Assembly (NCBI RefSeq): GCF_000429625.1
Contig: NZ_AUCF01000043.1
Coordinates: forward strand, 1-33,858
DNA length: 33,858 nucleotides
Direction of reading: 5' to 3'
Source: Azospirillum halopraeferens DSM 3675
GTDB lineage: Bacteria > Pseudomonadota > Alphaproteobacteria > Azospirillales > Azospirillaceae
This document shows, in pieces, positions 23,486-31,255 of this stretch. Below the pieces are notes generated by a model. It was not told the origin of the DNA and ran no database searches. It worked only from the letters and a program-made list of their open reading frames with translations. The position numbers were made by a program, and so were the translations under genes. Numbering within the stretch: the first letter of the stretch is position 1; every line of letters begins with the position of its first letter.

Positions 23486-24151
23486 TCATTCGGCCGGGCG
23501 GGAATCGTGCCACGGTGTGATCAGGCTCGTTGCGTAGCTGCTCAAGGCCTCACGCATGTTGGTAATAGCATTGAGGTCCAGGATAAGCACGATGTAGCCG
23601 CCGACGTCCCGATTGCGGATGGAGAAGTCGATAGACATGAACAGGATCGAGCCGTCATGGCTGTCCCGGATGGTGCGTCGGAAAATCTGCTCCCCCGTGC
23701 CCTGGTAGCAGGTCGGCAGCGTTGCTTCGATACGGCACTTCAGCATGTTGGCCATACCGGACAGGCAACTGTTCAGGATGACGTTGCCGACCTCGAGCAT
23801 CGCCTCTTCCGCGAGTTCGGCGATGTCCTCCAGCGGCATCTGCTCACCGACAATGGCCTGGACCAGACGCAGGCTTCGCGCCTCGGGGAAGACCAGCAGG
23901 GCACTGCCCGAAAAGGGGCCGCTGAACTGTTCGCCGATGGCGATCAGTGACGATGACTGTCCGCCCTCAATGGCAGCCAGTGCCTCGTCGCGCGGCAGCG
24001 TGCGGACGACCGGGACGGACATCGACACGGTGTGACCAACCATCCGGCTCAGCGCGACGGCTGATTTGGCCACGGCAACGTTCAGAAGCTCACCCACGGC
24101 ATCCGTTTCGAACTCATCGAGGGCAACAATCCCCATTGCCAACCAACCCAT
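23486..24151 (-). CDS. cheC: CheC-type CheY-phosphate phosphatase
   Basis: 221 residues. It has both catalytic E-x-x-N motifs of the CheC/CheX/FliY family: E-L-L-N at residues 21-24 and E-V-G-N at 120-123. The surrounding helices (D-A-V-G-E-L-L-N-V-A-V-A-K-S-A and A-M-L-E-V-G-N-V-I-L-N-S) match the family. It probably dephosphorylates one or more of the receivers in the cluster. No cheD gene accompanies it, although CheC and CheD are often paired. A start at 24151 (AGAGG upstream) or at the internal ATG 24136 is possible. It lies 16 bases after a receiver gene, its nearest candidate substrate. Confidence 0.88.
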   Translation of the reverse strand: MGWLAMGIVALDEFETDAVGELLNVAVAKSAVALSRMVGHTVSMSVPVVRTLPRDEALAAIEGGQSSSLIAIGEQFSGPFSGSALLVFPEARSLRLVQAIVGEQMPLEDIAELAEEAMLEVGNVILNSCLSGMANMLKCRIEATLPTCYQGTGEQIFRRTIRDSHDGSILFMSIDFSIRNRDVGGYIVLILDLNAITNMREALSSYATSLITPWHDSRPAE

Positions 24152-24167
24152 ATCAAAAGAACCTCTG

Positions 24168-24530
24168 TCAAGCCCCTGTCAGGAAGGACGCCACGTCCTG
24201 CCGTCGGACCGGCTTGGTGATGAAGGAGATGGAGAGGCGACCGGCCTCTTCGACAATGCTGTCCTGTGCCATCGCGGTGACCAGGGCGATCGATGCCCCG
24301 GGGTGGCGTTCGCGGATGATCGTTGCCGCGGACAGGCCATCGACTCCGGGCATATTGTAGTCCATGAACACGACGTCGAAACGGTCGTGTTCGAGCATGT
24401 CGAGCGCTGTTTCCGCGTCTGCCGCCTCAAGCATCTCGGCGTCGACCATGATGTCGTTCACGACGGCCCGCATGGCCATCCGCGCCAGTTTGCTGTCGTC
24501 GACCAGAAGAATGCGGGTGTATGATACCAT
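24168..24530 (-). CDS. CheY-like single-domain response regulator
   Basis: 120 residues, one receiver domain. It has L-L-V-D-D-S-K at the N terminus, the phospho-Asp in V-F-M-D-Y-N-M-P-G-V-D-G, the switch Thr in L-V-T-A-M, and Lys in F-I-T-K-P-V. GGAGG six bases before the ATG at 24530 fixes the start; the frame is open for another ~300 bases upstream but with no family sequence. It follows the ATPase-phosphatase gene by 29 bases and precedes cheC by 16, so it may be the point where the stressosome half and the chemosensory half meet. Its kinase is unknown. Confidence 0.92.
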   Translation of the reverse strand: MVSYTRILLVDDSKLARMAMRAVVNDIMVDAEMLEAADAETALDMLEHDRFDVVFMDYNMPGVDGLSAATIIRERHPGASIALVTAMAQDSIVEEAGRLSISFITKPVRRQDVASFLTGA

Positions 24531-24559
24531 GTCGTCCTCCAGGGTTCGTACCGTTCGTT

Positions 24560-25651
24560 TCACAGGCATTGAGACGAGACCGGACTGGAACCTCGGCACC
24601 CGGTTCGGTTCGCCAGGACAAGGACGGTCTGATCGTCGATCCGGCCGACGCCGTCCCGCATCAGGACCGCCGCCGCGAGCGCCGGATCGGCGTGGCGCAG
24701 GTGCCGGTCGGTGACGAGGTTCATCAGTTGCGAGCAGCCATCGCTGTGCAGGACGAGCTGGTCCCCGGGTTCCCAGGGCACACGGGTGGCGGGCGGCGGC
24801 ACCGCGTTGTAGCCGACCACGCCCCACCGGCCGCCGAGCGGGATGTGCCCCCGGCGCGACAGGACGGCCCCGGTGATGTTCCCGATGGACGAGAACTCCA
24901 CGTCGGTGCGGTGCAACCTGAGGACACAGGCCACGGCTCCACGGGTCCCCCGCAGCGCCTCATGAATGGCGACCAGAACGTCCCGGACGTCCTGATCGGC
25001 CGGCGCCGCGGCGAACACCGCTTCGGCGCGCCGGGCGGCCACGGACGCGGCCTCGCCGTGACCCAGGCCGTCCACGACGAGGGCGAGGCCGTCCGGCCGC
25101 ACACTCCATCCGTCTCCGCACGCGTCGCAGCCGGTCATCGGCACCATCGCCACCCCCCAGGCGAACGGTCCCGGTGTCGGCGGCATCGTACCGTTGCGCG
25201 GGTGAACCCGAGCCAGCACGGCCGTCCCGACACCGGGGCCGGTGTGGATGTCGAACCGGTCCGACAGGCGCCGGACCGCGCCCAGGCCATAGCCGAGTCC
25301 GCCGCCCGGAGCCGGGTCGCCATCCTGCCGGTCGGCCAGGGCGTCAGCGATGTCGGCAATCCCCGGCCCTTTGTCGAGTGACAGGCATTCGATCCCTGCG
25401 GGCCGGCCGCACGCAGAACCGGGCACCTCGGCCGCACCGAGGCCGCGCAGCAGCAGCACGCCCCCGCCCGCGTGCCGGATGAGGTTGGTCGCAAGCTCCG
25501 CGACGACGAGCCGGCTGCGTCCGACGACGTCCTCTCCCACCGCCGTGTCGCCCGCCATGCCGGCGGTCAGGTTCGCGAGGACGCCGCGGGCGGTGGTCAG
25601 GTCCGACTGGGCGGCGACGTGGACCCGGTGATGGCAATGATGGGGCAGCAT
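24560..25651 (-). CDS. RsbT/RsbW-like ATPase fused to a PP2C (SpoIIE-type) phosphatase
   Basis: 363 residues. The first ~150 form a GHKL ATPase of the anti-sigma/RsbT type, with the N box in V-V-A-E-L-A-T-N-L-I-R-H-A-G and D-K-G-P-G-I-A-D. The rest is a PP2C/SpoIIE phosphatase with metal-binding Asp in V-V-D-G-L-G-H-G-E-A, L-H-S-D-G and I-D-D-Q-T. In stressosome systems the phosphatase (RsbX) removes phosphate from RsbS and RsbR to reset the complex, and this gene takes that place after rsbT. I use the ATG at 25651, which overlaps the rsbT stop (TGATG); an ATG at 25663 is also in frame. The fused ATPase could let it respond to, or compete with, RsbT. It might instead act as an RsbU-like phosphatase. 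Confidence 0.9.
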   Translation of the reverse strand: MLPHHCHHRVHVAAQSDLTTARGVLANLTAGMAGDTAVGEDVVGRSRLVVAELATNLIRHAGGGVLLLRGLGAAEVPGSACGRPAGIECLSLDKGPGIADIADALADRQDGDPAPGGGLGYGLGAVRRLSDRFDIHTGPGVGTAVLARVHPRNGTMPPTPGPFAWGVAMVPMTGCDACGDGWSVRPDGLALVVDGLGHGEAASVAARRAEAVFAAAPADQDVRDVLVAIHEALRGTRGAVACVLRLHRTDVEFSSIGNITGAVLSRRGHIPLGGRWGVVGYNAVPPPATRVPWEPGDQLVLHSDGCSQLMNLVTDRHLRHADPALAAAVLMRDGVGRIDDQTVLVLANRTGCRGSSPVSSQCL

Positions 25652-26070
25652 CACCGCTTCCACAGCATGAACGTTACGCGGGTGCCGACGCCGGGCGTGG
25701 AGGCGATGGCGAACTCGTGGGCAAGGCGCTTGGCACCCGGCAGCCCGAGGCCCATGCCCTTGCCCGTGCTGTAGCCGTCTTGCATGGCTCGTTCCAGATC
25801 CGCAATCCCCGGACCGCCGTCCTCGAAAATCAGGCGCACGCCGCTGCGGCCGGCCGCTCTGGCATGCTCAATGGTCATGGTGCCGCCGTTCGCATAGAGC
25901 ACGATGTTGCGCGCCAGTTCGCTGGCCGCGGTCATCAGCTTGGTCTGGTCGACCAGGCCGAAGCCGATCGCCCGTCCGGCATCGTCCACGGCCCGCCTCG
26001 CGGCGGGAAGCGTGTCCTCACCGTGGATCCATACCGTCCTGGATGGGAAGTCCCGGGCGGGTTCCGTCAC
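25651..26070 (-). CDS. rsbT: RsbT-like serine/threonine kinase
   Basis: 139 residues, a single GHKL domain. It has the N box in S-E-L-A-R-N-I-V-L-Y-A-N-G-G, the G1 motif in F-E-D-G-G-P-G-I, G-K-G-M-G-L-G-L-P-G, and a final G-V-G-T-R-V-T-F. RsbT is held on the stressosome by RsbS and RsbR, phosphorylates them on stress, leaves, and activates a downstream partner. The start is a GTG at 26070 that overlaps the rsbS stop by four bases (GTGA), so translation is coupled. The family member is well recognised; what it activates here is unknown, since no RsbU or sigma factor is near. Confidence 0.93.
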   Translation of the reverse strand: MTEPARDFPSRTVWIHGEDTLPAARRAVDDAGRAIGFGLVDQTKLMTAASELARNIVLYANGGTMTIEHARAAGRSGVRLIFEDGGPGIADLERAMQDGYSTGKGMGLGLPGAKRLAHEFAIASTPGVGTRVTFMLWKR

Positions 26071-26432
26071 ATGCGCCTGCCCGCGCGGGCGCGGAGATCC
26101 GCGAGGCCGTGCTCGACGTTGAGGGCGGTCGCGACGCCGCCAAGGTCCATGCCGAGCTCGACCATCGTGATCGCCACCTCCGGGCGCATGCCTACCACCA
26201 CCGGTTCGGCGCCGAGCAGGCGCGACGCTCCCGCCAGCCCCGCCAGGACGCGCGCCATGAACGAGTCGATCATTCGGGCGTTGGAGACGTCGATCAGCAC
26301 GGCACGGGCGGCACGCTCGACCAGACGGCTTCCGACCTCCTCGATCAGACGCTCCGCCGTCCGGTCGTCGGTCACGCCGGGAAAGGTGACCAGGAGGACG
26401 CCGTCGACGGACAGGATGTGGACGTCGGCCAT
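26067..26432 (-). CDS. rsbS: Stressosome scaffold protein RsbS
   Basis: 121 residues, one STAS domain matching RsbS over its full length: L-S-V-D-G-V-L-L-V, then V-L-I-D-V-S-N-A-R-M-I-D-S-F-M-A-R-V-L, and M-V-E-L-G-M-D-L-G-G-V-x-T-A-L-N-V-E-x-G-L. Ser57 in I-D-S-F corresponds to the Ser that RsbT phosphorylates in Bacillus RsbS (Ser59). Together with RsbR it builds the icosahedral stressosome core. It lies three bases after the rsbR stop and overlaps rsbT. Confidence 0.94.
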   Translation of the reverse strand: MADVHILSVDGVLLVTFPGVTDDRTAERLIEEVGSRLVERAARAVLIDVSNARMIDSFMARVLAGLAGASRLLGAEPVVVGMRPEVAITMVELGMDLGGVATALNVEHGLADLRARAGRRM

Positions 26433-26435
26433 CCC

Positions 26436-27251
26436 TCAGGTCTCCGGACGAACCGTCAGGTTGAGCTTGGAGAAGCAGTAACGGAGCCCTTCCGCCAGCG
26501 AGAACCGGGTTTCGATGTCGGACAGGTTGATGCCGAGCGCGACCATGACCTGGGCGATGGCCGGACGGATTCCGGTGATGACGCACTCGGCCCCCATCAG
26601 CTTGGCGGCGGCCACCGTCTTCGCCAGATGCTGCGCGGTCTGGGTGTCCACGGTGGGGACGCCGCTGATGTCGAGAATGGCGTAGCGCGAACCGGTGCGG
26701 GCGATCTCGAACAGCAGCTTCTCGGTGATTTCCTGGGCGCGGGTGCTGTCGAGCGTGCCGATGATCGGCAGCGACAGGATGCCTTCCCACAAGGGAACCA
26801 CCGGAACGGACAGGTCGAGGAGCTCCTGGCTCTGGTGGCGGATGATCTGCTCCCGCCGCCCGATGAAGGCATCCATGGAGTGGAGGCCCATGGCGTCGAT
26901 GAGCTTGTGCAGACCGGTCATCGTCGGCGCGGCATGCTCGTACCGCTCGTTCAGGACATGCTTGAGGCTGAGCACGAAGGTGGCCGTCTGCGACGGTGTG
27001 AAACCGCGCTCGGCGAACTCGACGGACAGAGCGGAGAGCAGCCCTTGCAGGCTGTCCGACAAGGTGGTCGACCCGCTTTCCAATGCTGCGACCAGGCCGT
27101 CGTAGAGGCCCGTGCAGAATTCGTCGACGATGCGCCGGTCAAGGTTCGGGGTCCGCAATTCGCGGTTCAGGTACTCGCCCCAGGTGCGCAGCGCCTCGTC
27201 GCGCTCCCTCCGCAGCAGGGCCGGGGTCGAAACGGCATCGGTGTCGAGCAT
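26436..27251 (-). CDS. rsbR: RsbR-like stressosome sensor
   Basis: 271 residues. The first ~140 are an all-helical globin-like sensor of the RsbRD type, and the last ~120 are a STAS domain. Both RsbT target residues are present: Thr170 in L-D-S-T-R-A (equivalent to Thr171) and Thr203 in P-T-V-D-T (equivalent to Thr205). The ligand of the N-terminal domain is unknown, as in most family members, and I see no sign of a heme pocket. I choose the ATG at 27251, with GAGGA eight bases upstream; an ATG at 27302 would add 17 residues without a good ribosome binding site. Only one RsbR paralogue is present, so the core would be simple unless others are encoded elsewhere. Confidence 0.9.
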   Translation of the reverse strand: MLDTDAVSTPALLRRERDEALRTWGEYLNRELRTPNLDRRIVDEFCTGLYDGLVAALESGSTTLSDSLQGLLSALSVEFAERGFTPSQTATFVLSLKHVLNERYEHAAPTMTGLHKLIDAMGLHSMDAFIGRREQIIRHQSQELLDLSVPVVPLWEGILSLPIIGTLDSTRAQEITEKLLFEIARTGSRYAILDISGVPTVDTQTAQHLAKTVAAAKLMGAECVITGIRPAIAQVMVALGINLSDIETRFSLAEGLRYCFSKLNLTVRPET

Positions 27252-27319
27252 GGAGCGGGTCCTCGTCGCAAAGCGGTGCTGGTCGGCGGGCAGCACGGGC
27301 ATGGAAAAGCGGCATATGG

Positions 27320-27712
27320 TTAGGGTTGGAGCGCAACTGCCGGTATCAATTCCGTGACAGCCGCGATGAGTTCGGTGCGCTGGAAAGGCTTGAAGAGGAC
27401 GCCGTCGGCGCCGAAATCCGCGCCGGCGCCGACCAGGTGGTCCGGGGTGATGCTGCCGTTCGGGGCGCCCCCGGTGATCGCCAGGAAGCGGGCGTCCGGG
27501 GCCAACCCGCGCCCTTCGGCGATGACGGCGCTGCCGAGCTTGCCGGGCATCCAGATGTCGGTGATGACCAGGTCGATGCCGCCCCGGCGGAGCAGAGCCA
27601 GGCCGTCGTCGCCGTTGCCTGCGCACAGGACCGTGTGCCCTCCGCCCTCCAGGACGACCCGGAGCGACAACATGACCGACGGGATGTCCTCAATGACGAG
27701 TATGGTGGCCAT
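27320..27712 (-). CDS. Single-domain response regulator paired with the LOV kinase
   Basis: 130 residues, one receiver domain. It has I-L-V-I-E-D-I-P at the start, the phospho-Asp in L-V-I-T-D-I-W-M-P-G, the switch in L-A-I-T-G-G, and Lys in L-F-K-P-F-Q. The gene overlaps the 3' end of the LOV kinase gene by 23 bases, with GGAG nine bases before its ATG. It is therefore almost surely the kinase's partner and is translated with it. The receiver subtype (D-I-W-M-P, F-K-P-F) is common in PAS-kinase pairs. It stands 68 bases before rsbR, so it is also a possible link to the stressosome genes. Confidence 0.93.
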   Translation of the reverse strand: MATILVIEDIPSVMLSLRVVLEGGGHTVLCAGNGDDGLALLRRGGIDLVITDIWMPGKLGSAVIAEGRGLAPDARFLAITGGAPNGSITPDHLVGAGADFGADGVLFKPFQRTELIAAVTELIPAVALQP

Positions 27713-29210
27713 GGTACCAGTCTCCTATGACCTCGGGCAGCAGCACCGTGGCCGTGGTGCCGCGCCCCGGCGCGCTGTCCAGAGTGATTTCGCCACCCAT
27801 GTCCTTGACCAGTCCAAAGGCCACGGACAGGCCAAGGCCGGTGCCCTGACCGATCGGCTTGGTGGTGAAGAATGGTTCGAAAGCCCGCTCGAGCGTGGCG
27901 CGGTCCATGCCGCAGCCGCTGTCCGTGACATCGATCCGGGCGCAGCGCCCGGTGGAACCGGCAGCGACCATCCGGCCGGGCGTCAGGGCAATGCGAATGG
28001 CCCCGGTTCCTCCCATGGCCGCCGCGGCATTGCCCGCCAGGTTCAGCAGGACCTGTGTGAAGGCGGTCTTATCGGCCCGGACCGCGATGCGGTCGTCACC
28101 CGAATGGACGTCGAGGTCCATGACGATGCCCGGTCCCACGGCCTTGCGGATCAGCACCAGGGCATCGTGCAGCAGAGTTGCCGCATCCATCACCTCGGCC
28201 TTGCGGCCGCTCGGCCGCGAGAAGGCCAGGAGATCGCCGATGATGCGTCGTGCATTCAGGGCGCAGTCCAGGACGGCATCGAGATAGGGTCGCTCGGCGT
28301 CGTCGGTGTGGCGGGCGATGAGCTCTTCGGTCATCAGGGTGATCGGCTGGAGCAAGTTGTTGATTTCGTGGGCAATGCCACCCATCATCCGACCCAGTGC
28401 CTCGATGCGCTGGCGCTGCTTGTCGGCCTCCTCGCGCCTCGCCTCGTCGGTGACATCGGACTGCAGGCCGATGAAGGCCGTCACATGACCCCGATCGTTG
28501 CGGATGGGGGCCAGGACCAGACGGTTCAGGAAGGGGGTGCCGTCCTTGCGACGGTTGGTGAGGCGCACCTCGGCCTGTGAGCCGGTAACGACGGCATCGT
28601 GCAGAACCCGGAGAGCCGCCGGATCGGAGTCCGGTCCCTGAAGGAAGCGGCAGTTCGAGCCGAGCACCTCGTCACGGGTGTAGCCGGTCAGCGTCTCGAA
28701 GGTCCGATTGGCGTAGATGAGCGGCGTGTCCGGCTGCTGCGCGTCGGCGACCGTGATGCTGATCGGGCAGGCGTCGATGACGGCCAGCAGCATTTCGCGT
28801 TCGCGCAGGATGTCGGACAGCTGTGCCTCGAACCGGCGGCGGTCGGTAACGTCGTGCAGCGTCCCGAAGATCCGTGCGGGCCGCCCATCGGCTGCCATTT
28901 CGATGCTGGCGTCGCAGTACAGGAAGACGACCCGACCGTCGGCCAGGCCGAGCCGGAACTCGCCCGCCCGGGACGCCTCCTCGGTCGGCACGAAGATGCG
29001 CAGGAAGCTCTCGCGGTCCTCGGCGCATACCGCGTCCGCCACGGCCTCGAGCCCGCGCTCCTCAAGGCCGCGAATGCCGAAGTGCGTGCCGGTCCATGCC
29101 AGCGACCCGGACAGTCCCCGGCCATCACGCCGCCAATCGGGCACGTGGTCGAAGAATGCCATGCGGACGCTCCGGAACGCCCGCGCCATGGGGCTGGAAT
29201 CAGTCCGCAT
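27690..29210 (-). CDS. PAS-LOV blue-light histidine kinase
   Basis: 506 residues from the ATG at 29210, which overlaps the previous gene by 11 bases and has AAGG upstream. Residues ~17-125 are a PAS domain. Residues ~143-255 are a LOV domain with all hallmarks: S-N-C-R-F-L-Q-G-P (adduct-forming Cys187), T-G-Y-T-R-D-E-V-L-G, flavin-contacting Asn in L-T-N-R-R-K-D-G-T-P-F-L-N-R, and Gln in F-I-G-L-Q-S-D-V-T. The kinase has His281 in G-G-I-A-H-E-I-N-N-L-L, then D-S-G-C-G-M and G-T-G-L-G-L-S. It should bind FMN and change autokinase activity under blue light. It is soluble. The overlapping receiver is its probable partner. Its place beside rsbR recalls Bacillus YtvA, a LOV-STAS stressosome protein, but here the light module is a kinase. 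Confidence 0.94.
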   Translation of the reverse strand: MRTDSSPMARAFRSVRMAFFDHVPDWRRDGRGLSGSLAWTGTHFGIRGLEERGLEAVADAVCAEDRESFLRIFVPTEEASRAGEFRLGLADGRVVFLYCDASIEMAADGRPARIFGTLHDVTDRRRFEAQLSDILREREMLLAVIDACPISITVADAQQPDTPLIYANRTFETLTGYTRDEVLGSNCRFLQGPDSDPAALRVLHDAVVTGSQAEVRLTNRRKDGTPFLNRLVLAPIRNDRGHVTAFIGLQSDVTDEARREEADKQRQRIEALGRMMGGIAHEINNLLQPITLMTEELIARHTDDAERPYLDAVLDCALNARRIIGDLLAFSRPSGRKAEVMDAATLLHDALVLIRKAVGPGIVMDLDVHSGDDRIAVRADKTAFTQVLLNLAGNAAAAMGGTGAIRIALTPGRMVAAGSTGRCARIDVTDSGCGMDRATLERAFEPFFTTKPIGQGTGLGLSVAFGLVKDMGGEITLDSAPGRGTTATVLLPEVIGDWYHGHHTRH

Positions 29211-29568
29211 CGCCTTGCCCCGGCGCCCGCAGGGCGGCCTCGTGAATGGAGCGCTGGGCGTCGGAGACATACAGCCGGGACAGCTGGTCGACGTCGATGC
29301 CGTCGGGCAGCCGGGACAGCGCCTGGGCGACGGCTGCCATCATCTGCCGGATGAGATCGTGCTCCTGCGCCTGGTCGAACAGGATATCATCCAGCGTGCC
29401 CTGCAATACGCCGACGGCATCGTCGTGATTCCCCGTTGCGGCGATCGCTTCCAGCCGGTCGAGCGTGGCGATCAGGTCGCCGCTGGACTTTTCGAAGCGG
29501 GCCTGCACCTCCGTCAGCTGGGCCGCGAGAATGCGGCAGACCCGGGCGCAGTCCTTTTGATCCTGCAT
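29200..29568 (-). CDS. Small helical protein with a CheZ-like motif
   Basis: 122 residues, predicted to be all helical (coiled-coil-like at residues 12-60). It has D-L-I-R-Q at 71-75, which fits the D-x-x-x-Q signature of CheZ phosphatases (D-L-T-G-Q in E. coli), in a similar helix context (D-I-L-F-D-Q-A-Q-E-H before, M-M-A-A-V after). Family members elsewhere differ strongly outside this motif. It sits 27 bases after a CheY gene, its natural substrate. The CheZ assignment is inference; it could instead be a small scaffold protein. It overlaps the LOV kinase start by 11 bases, so the two are coupled. Confidence 0.6.
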   Translation of the reverse strand: MQDQKDCARVCRILAAQLTEVQARFEKSSGDLIATLDRLEAIAATGNHDDAVGVLQGTLDDILFDQAQEHDLIRQMMAAVAQALSRLPDGIDVDQLSRLYVSDAQRSIHEAALRAPGQGDAD

Positions 29569-29595
29569 GGTTGAGTGCCTTGCCGAGCCGGTGCG

Positions 29596-29964
29596 TCAGG
29601 CGGTTAGCAGTTGCTTCATCGTGGCGATCAGGGCGTCGGGCTGGGTGGGCTTCGTCAGCCACCCGGAGGCACCCGCCGACCGCGCCTCGGCCTGCTTGGG
29701 TCCGCCCGACTCCGTGGTCAGCACGACGATCGGTGTGAAGCGGGTGGCTGCGTGCTTGCGGGCCTCCTTGATGAAGGCGATGCCGTCCATGACCGGCATG
29801 TTGATGTCGGTCAGGATCAGGTTCGGCTTCATTCCGCCCTTGAGTTTGTCCATTCCTTCCCGGCCGTTGGACGCCGTCTCCACGGTGTAGCCGGATTTGG
29901 TCAGGATGCGGGACAGGCTCATCACCATGGTGGGCGAGTCGTCGAGCACGAAGATCATCGGCAT
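29596..29964 (-). CDS. cheY: CheY-like single-domain response regulator
   Basis: 122 residues, with F-V-L-D-D-S-P-T-M, the phospho-Asp in I-L-T-D-I-N-M-P-V-M-D-G-I, the switch Thr in V-V-L-T-T-E, and Lys in L-T-K-P-T. This is the motor-type CheY pattern rather than a transcription-factor receiver. It lies 24 bases after the membrane receptor gene and 27 bases before the CheZ-like gene, so it probably takes phosphate from the CheA of this cluster. A motor or other output target is not encoded in the window. It is a different sequence from the receiver gene next to cheA, so the cluster supplies at least two CheY proteins. Confidence 0.94.
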   Translation of the reverse strand: MPMIFVLDDSPTMVMSLSRILTKSGYTVETASNGREGMDKLKGGMKPNLILTDINMPVMDGIAFIKEARKHAATRFTPIVVLTTESGGPKQAEARSAGASGWLTKPTQPDALIATMKQLLTA

Positions 29965-29988
29965 ATCGAGAGTCCTCCGGGATTCGGT

Positions 29989-31200
29989 TCAAAGCGCAGC
30001 AGCCGGTGGATTGCCGAAGGGAAGGCCGTCGCCGGTCATGCCGGAGCCCACCTTCTGCAAACGATCGCGCAGGTCGATCATGTGACCGTCGACCTCGTTG
30101 GCGGTTTCCAGGACGAGTTCGGACAGCATGCCGCTGTTCGCGGCGATCTGGGCGGCCTCGCGGATCTCGCGGGAAAGGCTGAACACGGCGTCGTGCATCT
30201 GGCCGAGGCTGCTCGAGACCTCGCGTGCGAGCGCCTCCTGCTCGCGCACGGCGGTGGCGATGCGGCCACTCGCGGTATCCACCGTGGCGATGGTGCCGAC
30301 CAGGTCATGCAGGGCGTTCACCGATGCGCCGGTGGTCTCGCGCATGGAGGCGATGCGGCCACCGATGGTTTCCGTCGCACTGGCGGTCTGAATGGCGAGT
30401 TGCTTGACCTCGGCTGCGACGACGGCGAAGCCCTTCCCGGCCTCGCCCGCGCGCGCCGCCTCGATGGTGGCGTTGAGTGCCAGCATGCGGGTCTGGCGGG
30501 CAATGTCGCTGATCAGGCCAACGGTGTCCGCCACCTCCTGGGCGAGGGCGGCCATGGTGTCCACGCACCGGCGGGTCGAGGCGGCCTGGTCGGTGGCCGC
30601 CTTGACGACGCGCACGGTGCTCTCGACCTCGTGTCCGATCACGCCGATGGCGCCGGCCAGGCCCTCGCCGACGGTGCCGAGGCGTTCGATGCACTGTTCG
30701 GCGGAGCTCGCACCGGCCATCGATCGGCCGAACTGGTCGTTGGCCTGCTGTGAAGCCGAAGCCATCTCCTCGGCCATCTCGCGCATCTGCCGATTTTCCT
30801 GAACAACGGCGGCCACCGATGTGTCGACCTGCTCGACGATGATCGAGCCGAAGAGGCCCATGGCGGTGTGGAGATCGTTGGCGGTCCCGGCGCCGGCCGT
30901 CGGCTTGCCGTGCTGGACCGCCGCGTGGGCAGCCTGCCCGGACCGGGCGGCGGTCTGTTCCGTGGCGCGGGTGATGGCGGGCTCGGGCGACCGGACGGCG
31001 CTCCGTCCGGAAACCAGGGCAATGGCACCGAAGCAACAGGCTGCGCTGAGGGTGCCCAGCACCCGCACCACCCATGGATCGGCAGCCGACGCGGCGGTTG
31101 CCACCCCCAGAAGACCCGCGAGGCCCATCAGGATGAGCAGCGACCGCCGGGGCGCTGGCATCTCCGTATCCGCCATGTCGTATTCCACCAGGGCCGCCAT
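29989..31200 (-). CDS. Membrane-anchored chemoreceptor without a periplasmic sensor domain
   Basis: 403 residues from the ATG at 31200 (GGAG eight bases upstream); a GTG at 31227 would add nine residues. Two hydrophobic segments, about residues 20-38 and 45-63, are separated by only ~6 residues (A-A-D-P-W-V), so there is no periplasmic ligand-binding domain. A Gly/Ala-rich linker and a helical region precede the signalling tip with R-Q-T-R-M-L-A-L-N-A-T-I-E-A-A-R-A-G and G-K-G-F-A-V-V-A-A-E-V-K. The C terminus has no CheR-binding pentapeptide. It should feed CheA from the membrane, perhaps sensing membrane or energy state. A TAGGGTTCACCCTA palindrome lies 56 bases upstream, so it may have its own promoter. 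Confidence 0.9.
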   Translation of the reverse strand: MAALVEYDMADTEMPAPRRSLLILMGLAGLLGVATAASAADPWVVRVLGTLSAACCFGAIALVSGRSAVRSPEPAITRATEQTAARSGQAAHAAVQHGKPTAGAGTANDLHTAMGLFGSIIVEQVDTSVAAVVQENRQMREMAEEMASASQQANDQFGRSMAGASSAEQCIERLGTVGEGLAGAIGVIGHEVESTVRVVKAATDQAASTRRCVDTMAALAQEVADTVGLISDIARQTRMLALNATIEAARAGEAGKGFAVVAAEVKQLAIQTASATETIGGRIASMRETTGASVNALHDLVGTIATVDTASGRIATAVREQEALAREVSSSLGQMHDAVFSLSREIREAAQIAANSGMLSELVLETANEVDGHMIDLRDRLQKVGSGMTGDGLPFGNPPAAAL

Positions 31201-31255
31201 TCCAGGATCTCCGATGCCGGCTTCCACGGTGCCACCCGGCCGGGAGGCTGTAAAT

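Noticed and set aside
12193..23520. Very long open frames on the plus strand opposite cheA, cheW, the receptor gene and the hybrid kinase (up to ~890 codons)
   Set aside because: They lie antisense to clear protein families, have Arg/His/Gly/Pro-rich products without any domain, and are the usual mirror frames of GC-rich genes.
24531..24827. Longer start for the receiver at 24168-24530
   Set aside because: The extra sequence is Arg/Gly-rich shadow of the phosphatase gene, and the ATG at 24530 has a clear GGAGG.
27315..27330. TAGGGTT before rsbR as a fourth copy of the receptor-gene palindrome
   Set aside because: Only the left half is present (TAGGGT followed by TGGAGCGC); the right arm is missing, so it may be chance.
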